Origin: Lewinellaceae bacterium
Lineage (GTDB): Bacteria; Bacteroidota; Bacteroidia; Chitinophagales; Saprospiraceae
Direction: 5' to 3'
Assembly: GCA_020636355.1 (NCBI GenBank)
Contig: JACJYB010000015.1
Location: 59,524 to 123,523, forward strand
Length of the DNA stretch: 64,000 nt
Position 1 is the first letter of the stretch. Every line of letters starts with the position of its first letter. Below, piece after piece: positions 52,090 to 60,183 of the stretch. The translations under genes and the position numbers were made by a program. The notes below the pieces were generated by a model, which was not told where the DNA came from, searched no databases, and worked only from the letters and a program-made list of their open reading frames with translations.

Positions 52090-53511
52090 TCAGAGGTAAT
52101 AATTTTGTCCTAAAGATGGTATCTCTATCCGTCCGAATCCCTCGTGCTGTAGATGACTCTTAAATGCTTTTTGTGCATCCAGATCTCCGTGTACCAGGAA
52201 CAACCGCTGTAATCCAGGCAACAGTGGTTTCAGGAATGCTGTCATTTCATCCCGGTCACCATGGGCCGAGAAGGAATCCATGATCTGTATTTCAGCATTG
52301 ACTTCCTTCTGTTCTCCGAAAAGAGTAATCGTCCTGGCACCGGCTCGTAATTTTCCTCCTGGCGTCTCGGGAGTACAATATCCCACCATCAGGAATGTAT
52401 TTTTCGGATTGTCTATATTATTGAACAGGTGATGTTTGGAACGTCCGGCGTTTAACATGCCGGCAGAACTGATGATGATGCAAGGTTCCTTGCTGTTATT
52501 TAGCGCTTTGGATTCATTGACATCCTGTATGTAATGGAGTCGGTTGAAACCGAAAGGGTTCGGGTCGGTAAGCAGGTAGGTGGACAATTCCTCGTCGTAA
52601 CACTCCGGATGGATACCAAATACGGTAGTGGCATTCACTGCCAGCGGGCTGTCAACGTAGACGGGTATCGGAGGCAATACACCGGCATTTTCCATTTGAT
52701 CCAGCATGTAAACAATCTCCTGGGTACGACCGACACTGAAAGCCGGAATGATCAGTTTCCCTTTTTTATCCAGACAGGTGTGTTTGATCACATCCAGGAA
52801 TCGACTCTCTTCATTGGGGGCAAAATCATGCAGGCGGTCTCCGTAGGTGGACTCTGAAATCAGGTAATCCACCGGCGGCATGATCTGCGGATCCCGCAAT
52901 ATGGGTCGGTTAGGACGTCCGATATCTCCGGTAAACCCTAACCGGATCTCGCGCTCCCCATCTTTGATACGGAGCGTGACACTGGCGGAGCCAAGAATAT
53001 GACCGGCGTCCGTAAAGATCACCTCCACTTCTTTACTGACCGGATACCATTGATCGTAACCAAAGGAAATGAAGCGATCCATAGCCATGTGAACGTGTTC
53101 ATCGGTGTACATCGGTTCACGATAACTTAATTTTTCATTGTTCTTGCGTCGTCCGTGGGCAATCGCACTGGCCATCTTTCGATTGTAATATTCCGCATCG
53201 GACATTTGGATTTTGGCGCTGTCCAACAGCATGATGGCACAAAGGCTCCGGGTGGCGTGGGTACACACGATAGGACCTTTAAATCCATCCTTGACCAATT
53301 TGGGAATCCTGCCGCTGTGATCAATGTGGGCATGGGATAAGATCAGAACATCAATTTCCTCCGGATTGAAATACCACTTTTCATTAAGGTGTTCGTATTC
53401 ACTCCCCTGAAACATGCCACAATCCAGAAGGACTTTTAATCCGGATTCCAGCGTGATCAAATGGGCGCTTCCGGTCACCTCCTGTGCAGCTCCACATATT
53501 TTTAACTCCAT
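52090..53511 (-). CDS. Metallo-beta-lactamase/beta-CASP nuclease-family protein
   Basis: A 473-residue protein with all three parts of the CPSF73/RNase J-like family: the metal motif SHAHIDHSGRIP near residue 58, the beta-CASP insert (about 210-350), and the C-terminal RMMBL segment with DSFSAHGDRDEM. The N terminus (MELKICGAAQEVTGSAHLI) is typical of the YSH1-like group. Members cut RNA, but many bacterial ones have no known substrate. It lies in the gltX operon, 10 bases after the 60-residue gene. Confidence 0.9.
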   Translation of the reverse strand: MELKICGAAQEVTGSAHLITLESGLKVLLDCGMFQGSEYEHLNEKWYFNPEEIDVLILSHAHIDHSGRIPKLVKDGFKGPIVCTHATRSLCAIMLLDSAKIQMSDAEYYNRKMASAIAHGRRKNNEKLSYREPMYTDEHVHMAMDRFISFGYDQWYPVSKEVEVIFTDAGHILGSASVTLRIKDGEREIRLGFTGDIGRPNRPILRDPQIMPPVDYLISESTYGDRLHDFAPNEESRFLDVIKHTCLDKKGKLIIPAFSVGRTQEIVYMLDQMENAGVLPPIPVYVDSPLAVNATTVFGIHPECYDEELSTYLLTDPNPFGFNRLHYIQDVNESKALNNSKEPCIIISSAGMLNAGRSKHHLFNNIDNPKNTFLMVGYCTPETPGGKLRAGARTITLFGEQKEVNAEIQIMDSFSAHGDRDEMTAFLKPLLPGLQRLFLVHGDLDAQKAFKSHLQHEGFGRIEIPSLGQNYYL

Positions 53512-53521
53512 AAGCGATGTG

Positions 53522-53704
53522 TTACTCTTCCTCGTCCGTATCGGAACGCTGATTGGTTAACTTCTTATCCTGTAACTCCCGGTTGAGGAAATCGTTGATG
53601 CGATCAATAGATATATTACTGGTTACCTCCCCAAATTCATTGATATTAATATCAAATTCCTGCTGGACTTTCTTCTTTTTCGGTGCTCCGGGGTCCTTGT
53701 CCAT
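53522..53704 (-). CDS. Small conserved hypothetical protein in the gltX operon
   Basis: A 60-residue, highly charged soluble protein (MDKDPGAPKKKKVQQEFDININEFGEVTSNISIDRINDFLNRELQDKKLTNQRSDTDEEE), with a basic start and an acidic tail. It has no membrane segment or known motif. It begins 4 bases after the gltX stop and ends 10 bases before the nuclease-like gene, so it is almost certainly translated. Its role is unknown; the charge split may allow protein or RNA binding. Confidence 0.72.
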   Translation of the reverse strand: MDKDPGAPKKKKVQQEFDININEFGEVTSNISIDRINDFLNRELQDKKLTNQRSDTDEEE

Positions 53705-53708
53705 GACT

Positions 53709-55247
53709 TCAATTTTCGTTCAGATGATCCAATAACTGCTTGAACCGGTTCAATACTTCTGACTTCCCCAGCCAGGCCATCATAGCGAAAAGATCGGGGC
53801 CGGTCATGGCTCCGGTCATCGTTATGCGCAGAATGGAAAAGATCTCTCCCGGTTTAAGTTGATTTTTTTGAATACCCTCTTTGATGGCATCCTGCCAGAT
53901 CGATGCAACCTCCGGCTCGGGGAGATCAATCAGGCTTGATTCCAGAAAAGTCCGGTTTGCTTCATTCCATTTCTTACGCAGTCCGTTATCGTCGTATTGT
54001 CCCGGCGCATGAAAGAAGTACGAACCTTCAGTCCAAAATTCTTCTAACGTGTGTACGCGTTCTTTCATTAGGTCAATAAATGTCAGCAACCGGTCATCCG
54101 GCAGTAAGGGTTCAACGGAATGTTTGGACAAAACGGATTTAACCGCTTTCAGCAAATCGACGGCATCCGAATGCATGATGTACTGCTGGTTAAACCACAG
54201 GGCTTTCTCATAATCAAACCGGGCACCGGACTTGACGACTTGTTCGAGGTCGAATACCTGCGTCAATTCTTTCATGGTGAACAGCTCTTGTTCCGTACCC
54301 GGGTTCCAACCGAGGAAAGCAAGAAAATTGAGGGTGGCATGGGGTAAAAAGCCCTTCTCGCGAAATCCGGAATAATGGATGTTTTCTTCATCATCATTCC
54401 AATCCAGGGGAAAAACGGGAATACCGCTTTTGGAACTGTCGCGCTTGCTGAGTTTTCCTTTTCCATCGGGTTTCAGAATCAGGGGCAAATGCGCAAAAAC
54501 AGGCATGTAATCTTCCCAACCAAATGCCCGGTAAAGGAGGACGTGATGGGCTGTACTGGAAAGCCATTCCTCTCCGCGAATGACATGGGTGATCTCCATA
54601 TGCCGGTCATCCACGACATTGGCCAGATGATAGGTCGGCAGCCCATCCGCTTTCATGAGCACTTTGTCATCGAGGATGTCGGTCCGGAAAGTCACTTCAC
54701 CCCGGATGATGTCGTGAACGACGATCTCCTGATCCGGCTGGATCAATAACCGTACTACGTAGGGTCGACCCTCGTCCAACCACTGTTTGATGACTTCAGG
54801 AGTTTGCGTCAGACTGTTTTTCATGCGCATTCTGACGTTATGGTCATAACTGGTCGAAGGCAGGCCCTGTGCCAGACCTTCGGCACGCATTTGTTCCAAT
54901 TCTTCCGGCGTATCGAAGGCAAGGTAGGCATGCCCCCGTTCGATCAGGTGGTCAATCCACAGGGTATACAGATTTTTACGTTCGGATTGCCGGTATGGAC
55001 CAAATGGTCCACCGTGATTCGGCCCTTCATCCGGAACCAATCCCAACCAGGAGAGGGATTCATGAATGTATTCCTCGGAGCCGGGAACATAACGCTGCTG
55101 ATCCGTATCTTCAATCCGAAGAATGAAAGTACCCCCATGCTTTCTGGCAAATAAATAATTGTACAGGGCAGAGCGTACACCCCCAATATGCAACGGTCCC
55201 GTAGGGCTTGGCGCAAATCGAACTCTCACATGCCTGTCAACTTTCAC
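53709..55247 (-). CDS. gltX: Glutamyl-tRNA synthetase
   Basis: A 512-residue class I enzyme that charges tRNA-Glu. The HIGH-type motif is APSPTGPLHIGGVR near residue 14, and the KMSKS-type motif is KLSKRDSS near residue 272. An anticodon-binding helical domain follows. The gene has no in-frame ATG at its start: a GTG at 55247 (VKVDRHVRVRFAPSPTG) or at 55229 must be used. An overlapping ATG one base upstream is out of frame and hits TGA at once. It is the first gene of a six-gene operon with spacings from 10 bases to -14. Confidence 0.96.
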   Translation of the reverse strand: MKVDRHVRVRFAPSPTGPLHIGGVRSALYNYLFARKHGGTFILRIEDTDQQRYVPGSEEYIHESLSWLGLVPDEGPNHGGPFGPYRQSERKNLYTLWIDHLIERGHAYLAFDTPEELEQMRAEGLAQGLPSTSYDHNVRMRMKNSLTQTPEVIKQWLDEGRPYVVRLLIQPDQEIVVHDIIRGEVTFRTDILDDKVLMKADGLPTYHLANVVDDRHMEITHVIRGEEWLSSTAHHVLLYRAFGWEDYMPVFAHLPLILKPDGKGKLSKRDSSKSGIPVFPLDWNDDEENIHYSGFREKGFLPHATLNFLAFLGWNPGTEQELFTMKELTQVFDLEQVVKSGARFDYEKALWFNQQYIMHSDAVDLLKAVKSVLSKHSVEPLLPDDRLLTFIDLMKERVHTLEEFWTEGSYFFHAPGQYDDNGLRKKWNEANRTFLESSLIDLPEPEVASIWQDAIKEGIQKNQLKPGEIFSILRITMTGAMTGPDLFAMMAWLGKSEVLNRFKQLLDHLNEN

Positions 55248-55443
55248 ATTAAATTATTTTGTAATCTAAAAAGTGCTATAAATCAGGAATCAATGGTTAA
55301 TTTGCAGAAATAACAATTTTCAAATGTTAAAGCAGCAAATCGGGCACAATAATCGTTATAAAATAACATTAATAATTAGTCCCGACGAACGACACACCAG
55401 GTGCGAAGTTATTAATATTCCATGAACATCTAATCCGAACATC

Positions 55444-56097
55444 ATGTATTTGACCAGAACACCTAACTTCATTCAGAACCTCTTTCCCAACTTCACCTGG
55501 CGCGTTCCCACTGACAAAAAAGTAGCATATCTTACCTTTGATGATGGTCCGATCCCGGAAATCACGCCGTGGGTCCTGGACCAACTGGATCTATTTGATG
55601 CCAAGGCCACATTCTTCTGCGTAGGCGAAAATATTTCCAAACATCCGGATGTATTCGATATGGTCCTGGAGCGAGGCCATCAGGTGGGTAACCATACCTA
55701 CAATCATCTCTCCGGCTGGAGTAGTGACAACCTGGATTATTACCACAATGTGCGCAAATGCGCTCAACTGGTCAAATCGCCGTTGTTCCGTCCACCTTAT
55801 GGAAGACTGAAGCCGCATCAGGTGCAATTTTTACAGCGCCATTATCAAATCATTATGTGGGATGTATTGAGCGGTGATTTTGATCCGGGTACCACCCTGG
55901 AGCAATGCTACGAAAACGTGATGAGCAAAGTCCGCAACGGATCCATCATCGTTTTCCATGACAGCATCAAGGCGAAAGAAAAAATGCAATACACTTTACC
56001 GCTTGTTTTAGAGGAATTGTCCTCCCGGGGATATACCTTTGAATCCATACACGCAGATTTATTTGAACCTGCGGATGCATTAAGAAAGATAGCATAG
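55444..56097 (+). CDS. Polysaccharide deacetylase (NodB-type)
   Basis: A 217-residue carbohydrate esterase 4 enzyme without an obvious leader. The catalytic motifs are YLTFDDGPIPE near residue 31 (base Asp pair), GNHTYNHLSG near residue 83 (metal histidines), RPPYGR near residue 115, and IIVFHDS near residue 168. It probably removes N-acetyl groups from peptidoglycan or chitin-like sugars. It is transcribed alone, with a strong terminator directly behind it. Confidence 0.93.
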   Translation: MYLTRTPNFIQNLFPNFTWRVPTDKKVAYLTFDDGPIPEITPWVLDQLDLFDAKATFFCVGENISKHPDVFDMVLERGHQVGNHTYNHLSGWSSDNLDYYHNVRKCAQLVKSPLFRPPYGRLKPHQVQFLQRHYQIIMWDVLSGDFDPGTTLEQCYENVMSKVRNGSIIVFHDSIKAKEKMQYTLPLVLEELSSRGYTFESIHADLFEPADALRKIA

Positions 56098-56123
56098 TTC
56101 TCATAGTTTTGATTTTTAGGTGT

Positions 56124-56153
56124 ACGGCTGTCGTTCCCGGCAGCCGTCTTTTT
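56124..56153 (+). terminator. Intrinsic terminator of the deacetylase gene
   Basis: ACGGCTG and CAGCCGT form a perfect 7-bp stem around a 10-base loop, followed by CTTTTT. It starts 27 bases past the deacetylase stop. Confidence 0.9.
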
Positions 56154-56321
56154 ATCCACGCCTTCAGCCCGGACTTGAACGTCCAGACATTAATTTTGCA
56201 TTGATTTTCGATGGCATTTTAAGGCATAGGTCGTTATTTGACCGGCGCCTATCGAGTTTTGGAAGCACCGCAAAGGAAACTTTGTTAGTATCGACATCTG
56301 TTTAATTGATAAATTCATAGC

Positions 56322-56702
56322 ATGAACCTGTCGAAATACCAGCGGGCTTTTAGTGAGAAGGCATTTTGGAAGAAATGGCAAGACTATGTAAAGAAGTTGA
56401 GTACTAAGGCTTTGTACACGTTGCTGTTGCTTTTCTATGCTTACCGTCGCAAGGAAACCCCATATTGGGCGAAGTCCATCGTAATCGGCACCATAGGCTA
56501 CCTGCTAACGCCGATCGATGCCATTCCGGACCTTACGCCCATCCTGGGTTACACCGACGACATCGGTATATTATCCTTTGGTCTGGTAACCATTGCCTGC
56601 TATGTCAATGAAGATGTCCGGGATGCAGCCCGCCAGAAATTAACCAAATGGGTTCCCAATCCCGATGAACACGAATTGCAGGAGGTAGATGCCAAACTCT
56701 GA
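56322..56702 (+). CDS. DUF1232 (YkvA-type) small membrane protein
   Basis: A 126-residue protein with the DUF1232 core GYLLTPIDAIPDLTPILGYTDDIG near residue 67, a motif found in YkvA-like proteins. A hydrophobic segment (ALYTLLLLFYAY) precedes it and a helix (ILSFGLVTIACYV) follows, suggesting an inner-membrane association. The function of the family is unknown. It is a single gene. Confidence 0.88.
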   Translation: MNLSKYQRAFSEKAFWKKWQDYVKKLSTKALYTLLLLFYAYRRKETPYWAKSIVIGTIGYLLTPIDAIPDLTPILGYTDDIGILSFGLVTIACYVNEDVRDAARQKLTKWVPNPDEHELQEVDAKL

Positions 56703-56759
56703 ATCCACGAGAGGTAATATCCGATCATACCTGGTATAAAACTCACCGACCACTTTCCT

Positions 56760-56789
56760 TTTGATTCCCCTTTAGGGAACTTAACTTTG
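56760..56789 (+). promoter_or_regulatory. Promoter of the aminopeptidase P gene
   Basis: TTTG (56760-56763), an 18-base spacer, and TAACTTTG (56782-56789), an exact TAnnTTTG element. The gene's ATG is 54 bases downstream. The spacer is one base shorter than the consensus 19-21. Confidence 0.62.
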
Positions 56790-56843
56790 TTTAAACTGGG
56801 TCACTCCGGCATTTAATCCATGTTGAGCATTAAGCACTGAATC

Positions 56844-58136
56844 ATGAATACCCGATATCAGCCTATCGATGCATCTTTTTTCGTTCAAAACCGGAAACGT
56901 TTTACCCGGGATATATCTCCCCAGGCAATGGCGGTCTTTTTGGCCAATGATCCAATGCCTCGCAGCGGAGATCAGACCTTTCCGTATCGCCAAAATACCC
57001 ATTTCTTTTATTTAACGGGCATCGATCAGGAAGAATCCGCTTTGATCCTCTTTCCGGATTGCCCCAAGCAGGAGTACAAAGAAATTCTGTTTATCCGTCG
57101 TACGAATGAACACCTGATTACCTGGGAAGGCCCCAAACTCACCCAGGAAGAAGCCAAAACATTGAGTGGCATTCAGACGGTTCTGTGGATGGATCAGATG
57201 GAAGGAATTTTTTATGCCCTGATGATGCAATCCCAGATATTGTATCTGAATGGAAATGAACAGGAACGATTTCAAAATCCTGTCCCATCCCGGGATCACC
57301 GGTTTGCCCAAAAAGTACGGCAAGAATTCCCCCTGCATGCGTTGGCGAGAGCGCAGCCTATCCTTCGTAATTTGGTGATGATCAAGGCACCCCAGGAAGT
57401 CGAAACCATGCGCACGGCAATCCGTATTACCGGAGATGCGTTTCAGCGCGTCTGTACTTCCCTGCGACCGGGTATCATGGAATTCGAGCTGGAAGCAGAA
57501 ATGATTTACGAGTTCATTCGACAGGGAGCCCGCGGACATGCCTATGAACCCATCGTTGCCGGTGGTGCCAACGCATGTATCCTGCATTACATTCAAAACA
57601 ATGCACGCTTGCAGGATGGTGATGTGGTGTTACTGGATTTTGGAGCTGAATATGGTAATTATGCCGCCGACCTGTCACGGTCGATCCCGGTTTCCGGTCG
57701 ATTCAGTTCAAGGCAGGCACAAGTCTACGATGCCGTCCTGCGTACGTTGCGCATGGCCAAACAAATGATGGTTCCCGGACAGACACTGGCTGAGATACAA
57801 AAAGAATCTGAATCTTATCTGGGATACGAACTGCACGCATTGGGATTGGTGAATGCTAAAAGTCCGGATAAAAAAGACATTCAACGTTATTTCATGCACG
57901 GCATAGGACATCACCTCGGATTGGATGTACACGACCTGGCTGACCGCAATTTGCCGCTTCAGGCGGGTATGGTTATCACGTGTGAGCCCGGCATTTACAT
58001 CCGGGAAGAAGGTCTTGGCATCCGGTTGGAAAATAACATCCTGATCACCGACCATCAACCTCAGGACCTCATGGCGGAAATACCCATTGAGCGGGAAGCC
58101 ATCGAAGAATTGATGAATTCGATGGTGAAGTATTAA
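56844..58136 (+). CDS. Xaa-Pro aminopeptidase (aminopeptidase P family)
   Basis: A 430-residue M24 metallopeptidase that removes an N-terminal residue before proline. The N-terminal AMP_N domain covers about 1-170 (MNTRYQPIDASFFVQNRKRF... FPYRQNTHFFYLTGIDQEES). The catalytic pita-bread domain has the metal ligands in VVLLDFGAEYGNYAADLSRSIP near residue 255, HGIGHHLGLDVHD near 350, and GMVITCEPGIYI and GIRLENNI near 375-395. Length is normal for PepP. It begins downstream of a consensus promoter. Confidence 0.94.
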   Translation: MNTRYQPIDASFFVQNRKRFTRDISPQAMAVFLANDPMPRSGDQTFPYRQNTHFFYLTGIDQEESALILFPDCPKQEYKEILFIRRTNEHLITWEGPKLTQEEAKTLSGIQTVLWMDQMEGIFYALMMQSQILYLNGNEQERFQNPVPSRDHRFAQKVRQEFPLHALARAQPILRNLVMIKAPQEVETMRTAIRITGDAFQRVCTSLRPGIMEFELEAEMIYEFIRQGARGHAYEPIVAGGANACILHYIQNNARLQDGDVVLLDFGAEYGNYAADLSRSIPVSGRFSSRQAQVYDAVLRTLRMAKQMMVPGQTLAEIQKESESYLGYELHALGLVNAKSPDKKDIQRYFMHGIGHHLGLDVHDLADRNLPLQAGMVITCEPGIYIREEGLGIRLENNILITDHQPQDLMAEIPIEREAIEELMNSMVKY

Positions 58137-58144
58137 ATGGAATT

Positions 58145-58200
58145 AAGATTTAAGATTTAAGATTTAAGATTTGAGATTTGAGATTTGAGATTTGAGATTA
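58145..58200 (+). repeat. Tandem heptanucleotide repeat
   Basis: Eight consecutive 7-base units: four AAGATTT followed by four GAGATTT (the last with one change). It lies between the stop of the aminopeptidase P gene and 10 bases before the thioesterase ATG. The two homogeneous blocks suggest growth by slippage. It may set the distance between the two genes or contribute to read-through. Confidence 0.9.
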
Positions 58201-58210
58201 TTTGGAATAA

Positions 58211-58615
58211 ATGAGTCCGCAAGATATTGTCAAACGGATGTACGAACAGGATGCCTTCAGCCAATGGTTGGGTATTCGGATTGTTCGTATCGATACCGGT
58301 AATTGCTGGCTTGAAATGACCGTAAGACCGGAGATGTGTAATGGATTTCACATCGCTCACGGTGGAATTACCTATTCATTTGCCGATAGTGTGCTGGCAT
58401 TTGCTTCGAACAGCTTGGGTCATCATGCCGTTTCTATCGAAACCTCCATATCGCACACCAAAGCGGTATATACCAACGATCAATTGACCGGGAAATCAGA
58501 ACTGCTGAAGGATGGTCGTACCCTGGCCATATTCCAGATAACTATTACCAATCAAAAGGAGGAAACGGTTGCTCTTTTTAAAGGCACTGTCCTGAAACGG
58601 GAGCTGTGGAAATGA
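58211..58615 (+). CDS. PaaI-type hotdog-fold thioesterase
   Basis: A 134-residue acyl-CoA thioesterase-like protein. The signature NGFHIAHGGITYSFADSVLAFASNS near residue 41-65 carries the PaaI catalytic core (N-x-x-x-x-x-HGG with a following Asp). Family members release aryl- or acyl-CoA to protect CoA pools, for example during phenylacetate breakdown; no other paa gene is here. The heptanucleotide array directly precedes its start. Confidence 0.9.
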   Translation: MSPQDIVKRMYEQDAFSQWLGIRIVRIDTGNCWLEMTVRPEMCNGFHIAHGGITYSFADSVLAFASNSLGHHAVSIETSISHTKAVYTNDQLTGKSELLKDGRTLAIFQITITNQKEETVALFKGTVLKRELWK

Positions 58616-58721
58616 ATGCGATACGACGCAAAGTTCCCGGTTCCAGCCGAACTGAAACTTAATTAACTTTACAGGAAACCCCTTAATTGCCTAACTTGCT
58701 TTAACTTGAAAATGCAAAGCT

Positions 58722-59573
58722 ATGGCTTACTATCGCCGTCAATCGAATTACGGGGGAAGTCCCCAGCCCAGTCGCCGGGGGTCAAATATCCGCATCACCC
58801 TGCTCATTGGATTGGCCATCGCCGCTTATTCTTTCTGGAAATATTACTCCCAGTCTGAATTCAATGCGTTTACCGGAGAAAACCAGCATACCGCCGGATT
58901 GACTGTAGATCAGGAAATTGCATTGGGTCTGCAGAGTACGCCACAGATGATCCAACAATATGGTGGCTTGCATCCGGACCAACGGGCCCAGCAATACCTG
59001 GATATGGTTGGCAACCGGCTGGTGCAGGGTACTGGTGCCCGGGAGACCGGCTATAAATTTGATTTCCACTTACTCGCAGACCCTGAGACTGTCAATGCCT
59101 TTGCCTTACCGGGAGGGCAGGTCTTCATTACAGCCGCCCTTTTTTCACGATTGGAGACGGAAGACCAGCTGGCTGGCGTAATCGGACACGAGATCGGACA
59201 CGTACTGGCCAGGCATGGCGCCGAGCGGATCGCCAAACAACAACTCACCCAGGGACTAACCGGTGCGGCCGTCATTGCTTCCGGAGACTACAACACCGCC
59301 CAGGCAGCACAAATGATTGCCCAGTTGGTCAACATGAAATACGGTCGTGAACAGGAATTGCAATCCGATGACCTGGGGGTTCGCCTCATGATGGAGACTG
59401 GATACAATCCGGAAGACATGATCGGGGTTATGGAGATTCTAAAAGCTGCATCCGGACCGAATCGTGTTCCTGAATTTCAATCCACCCACCCGGATCCTGA
59501 AAACCGTATGGAACACATCCGGGATTCCATCAAAAAATACCGTCAACAATTGACCGGGACCCAAAACAATTAG
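58722..59573 (+). CDS. M48-family zinc metalloprotease
   Basis: A 283-residue protein with one N-terminal membrane helix (NIRITLLIGLAIAAYSFW) after a Ser/Arg/Gly-rich start. The catalytic motif is GVIGHEIGHVLARHGAER near residue 152, and the third zinc ligand lies in QELQSDDLGVRLM. The preceding NAFALPGGQVFITAALF is also family-typical. It is shorter than HtpX and BepA and resembles the single-domain periplasmic M48 proteases of Bacteroidota, with a role in envelope protein quality control (inference). It ends 1 base before the gamma-carbonic-anhydrase-like gene, so the two are coupled. Confidence 0.92.
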   Translation: MAYYRRQSNYGGSPQPSRRGSNIRITLLIGLAIAAYSFWKYYSQSEFNAFTGENQHTAGLTVDQEIALGLQSTPQMIQQYGGLHPDQRAQQYLDMVGNRLVQGTGARETGYKFDFHLLADPETVNAFALPGGQVFITAALFSRLETEDQLAGVIGHEIGHVLARHGAERIAKQQLTQGLTGAAVIASGDYNTAQAAQMIAQLVNMKYGREQELQSDDLGVRLMMETGYNPEDMIGVMEILKAASGPNRVPEFQSTHPDPENRMEHIRDSIKKYRQQLTGTQNN

Positions 59574-59574
59574 G

Positions 59575-60183
59575 ATGATCTATTCATTTGACGGATTCAT
59601 CCCGGTCATCCACCCCTCCTCCTTTGTGCATCCTCAGGCTACTGTCATAGGTAATGTGATCATTGGACGTGATGTATATATTGGCCCCGGGGCAGTCCTT
59701 CGCGCAGACTGGGGAGAGATCCTTGTCGGAGATGGAAGCAATGTGCAGGAAAATTGTACCGTACATATGTTCCCGGGGGTCACCGTCATGCTGGAACCCG
59801 GTGCCCACATCGGTCACGGTGCTGTCGTACATGGGGCACACATCGGCGAGAACGTCCTGGTTGGTATGAATGCCGTAATTATGGACCGGGTAGAAGTCGG
59901 GGCTCATTCGATCATCGGCGCGCTTGCTTTTGTAAAAGAAGGAATGGTTATTCCCGAGCGGAGCCTGGTTGTCGGCAACCCCGCCTGCGTCCTCCGGGAA
60001 GTGAGCGATGAAATGCTCCAATGGAAAACCGCCGGAACCCGCCTGTACCAGCAACTCCCTGCCTGGGCACATGCAACCTTACAAGGTTGTGAACCCCTGC
60101 ATGAACCACCTCCCACGAAAAAAATCCAGATGAAGATGCTGGAAAACTGGAGTAACCTCAAACCAACTCAGGATGAAATGTAA
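59575..60183 (+). CDS. Gamma-carbonic-anhydrase / PaaY-like hexapeptide-repeat protein
   Basis: A 202-residue left-handed beta-helix protein built from hexapeptide turns (VIGNVIIGRDVYIGPGAVLRADWGEILVGDGSNVQENCTVH). The zinc histidines correspond to CTVHMFPG near residue 59 and HIGHGAVVHGAHIG near residues 76-86. It is similar to CaiE/PaaY proteins, with a C-terminal extension (from about residue 145) beyond the helix. Possible activities are carbonic anhydrase or CoA-thioester hydrolysis. The stop overlaps the next gene by 11 bases; with the thioesterase and protease it may form an operon. Confidence 0.88.
   Translation: MIYSFDGFIPVIHPSSFVHPQATVIGNVIIGRDVYIGPGAVLRADWGEILVGDGSNVQENCTVHMFPGVTVMLEPGAHIGHGAVVHGAHIGENVLVGMNAVIMDRVEVGAHSIIGALAFVKEGMVIPERSLVVGNPACVLREVSDEMLQWKTAGTRLYQQLPAWAHATLQGCEPLHEPPPTKKIQMKMLENWSNLKPTQDEM

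Noticed and set aside
58145..58200. CRISPR-like array
   Set aside because: Units are 7 bases with no spacers; it is a simple tandem repeat.
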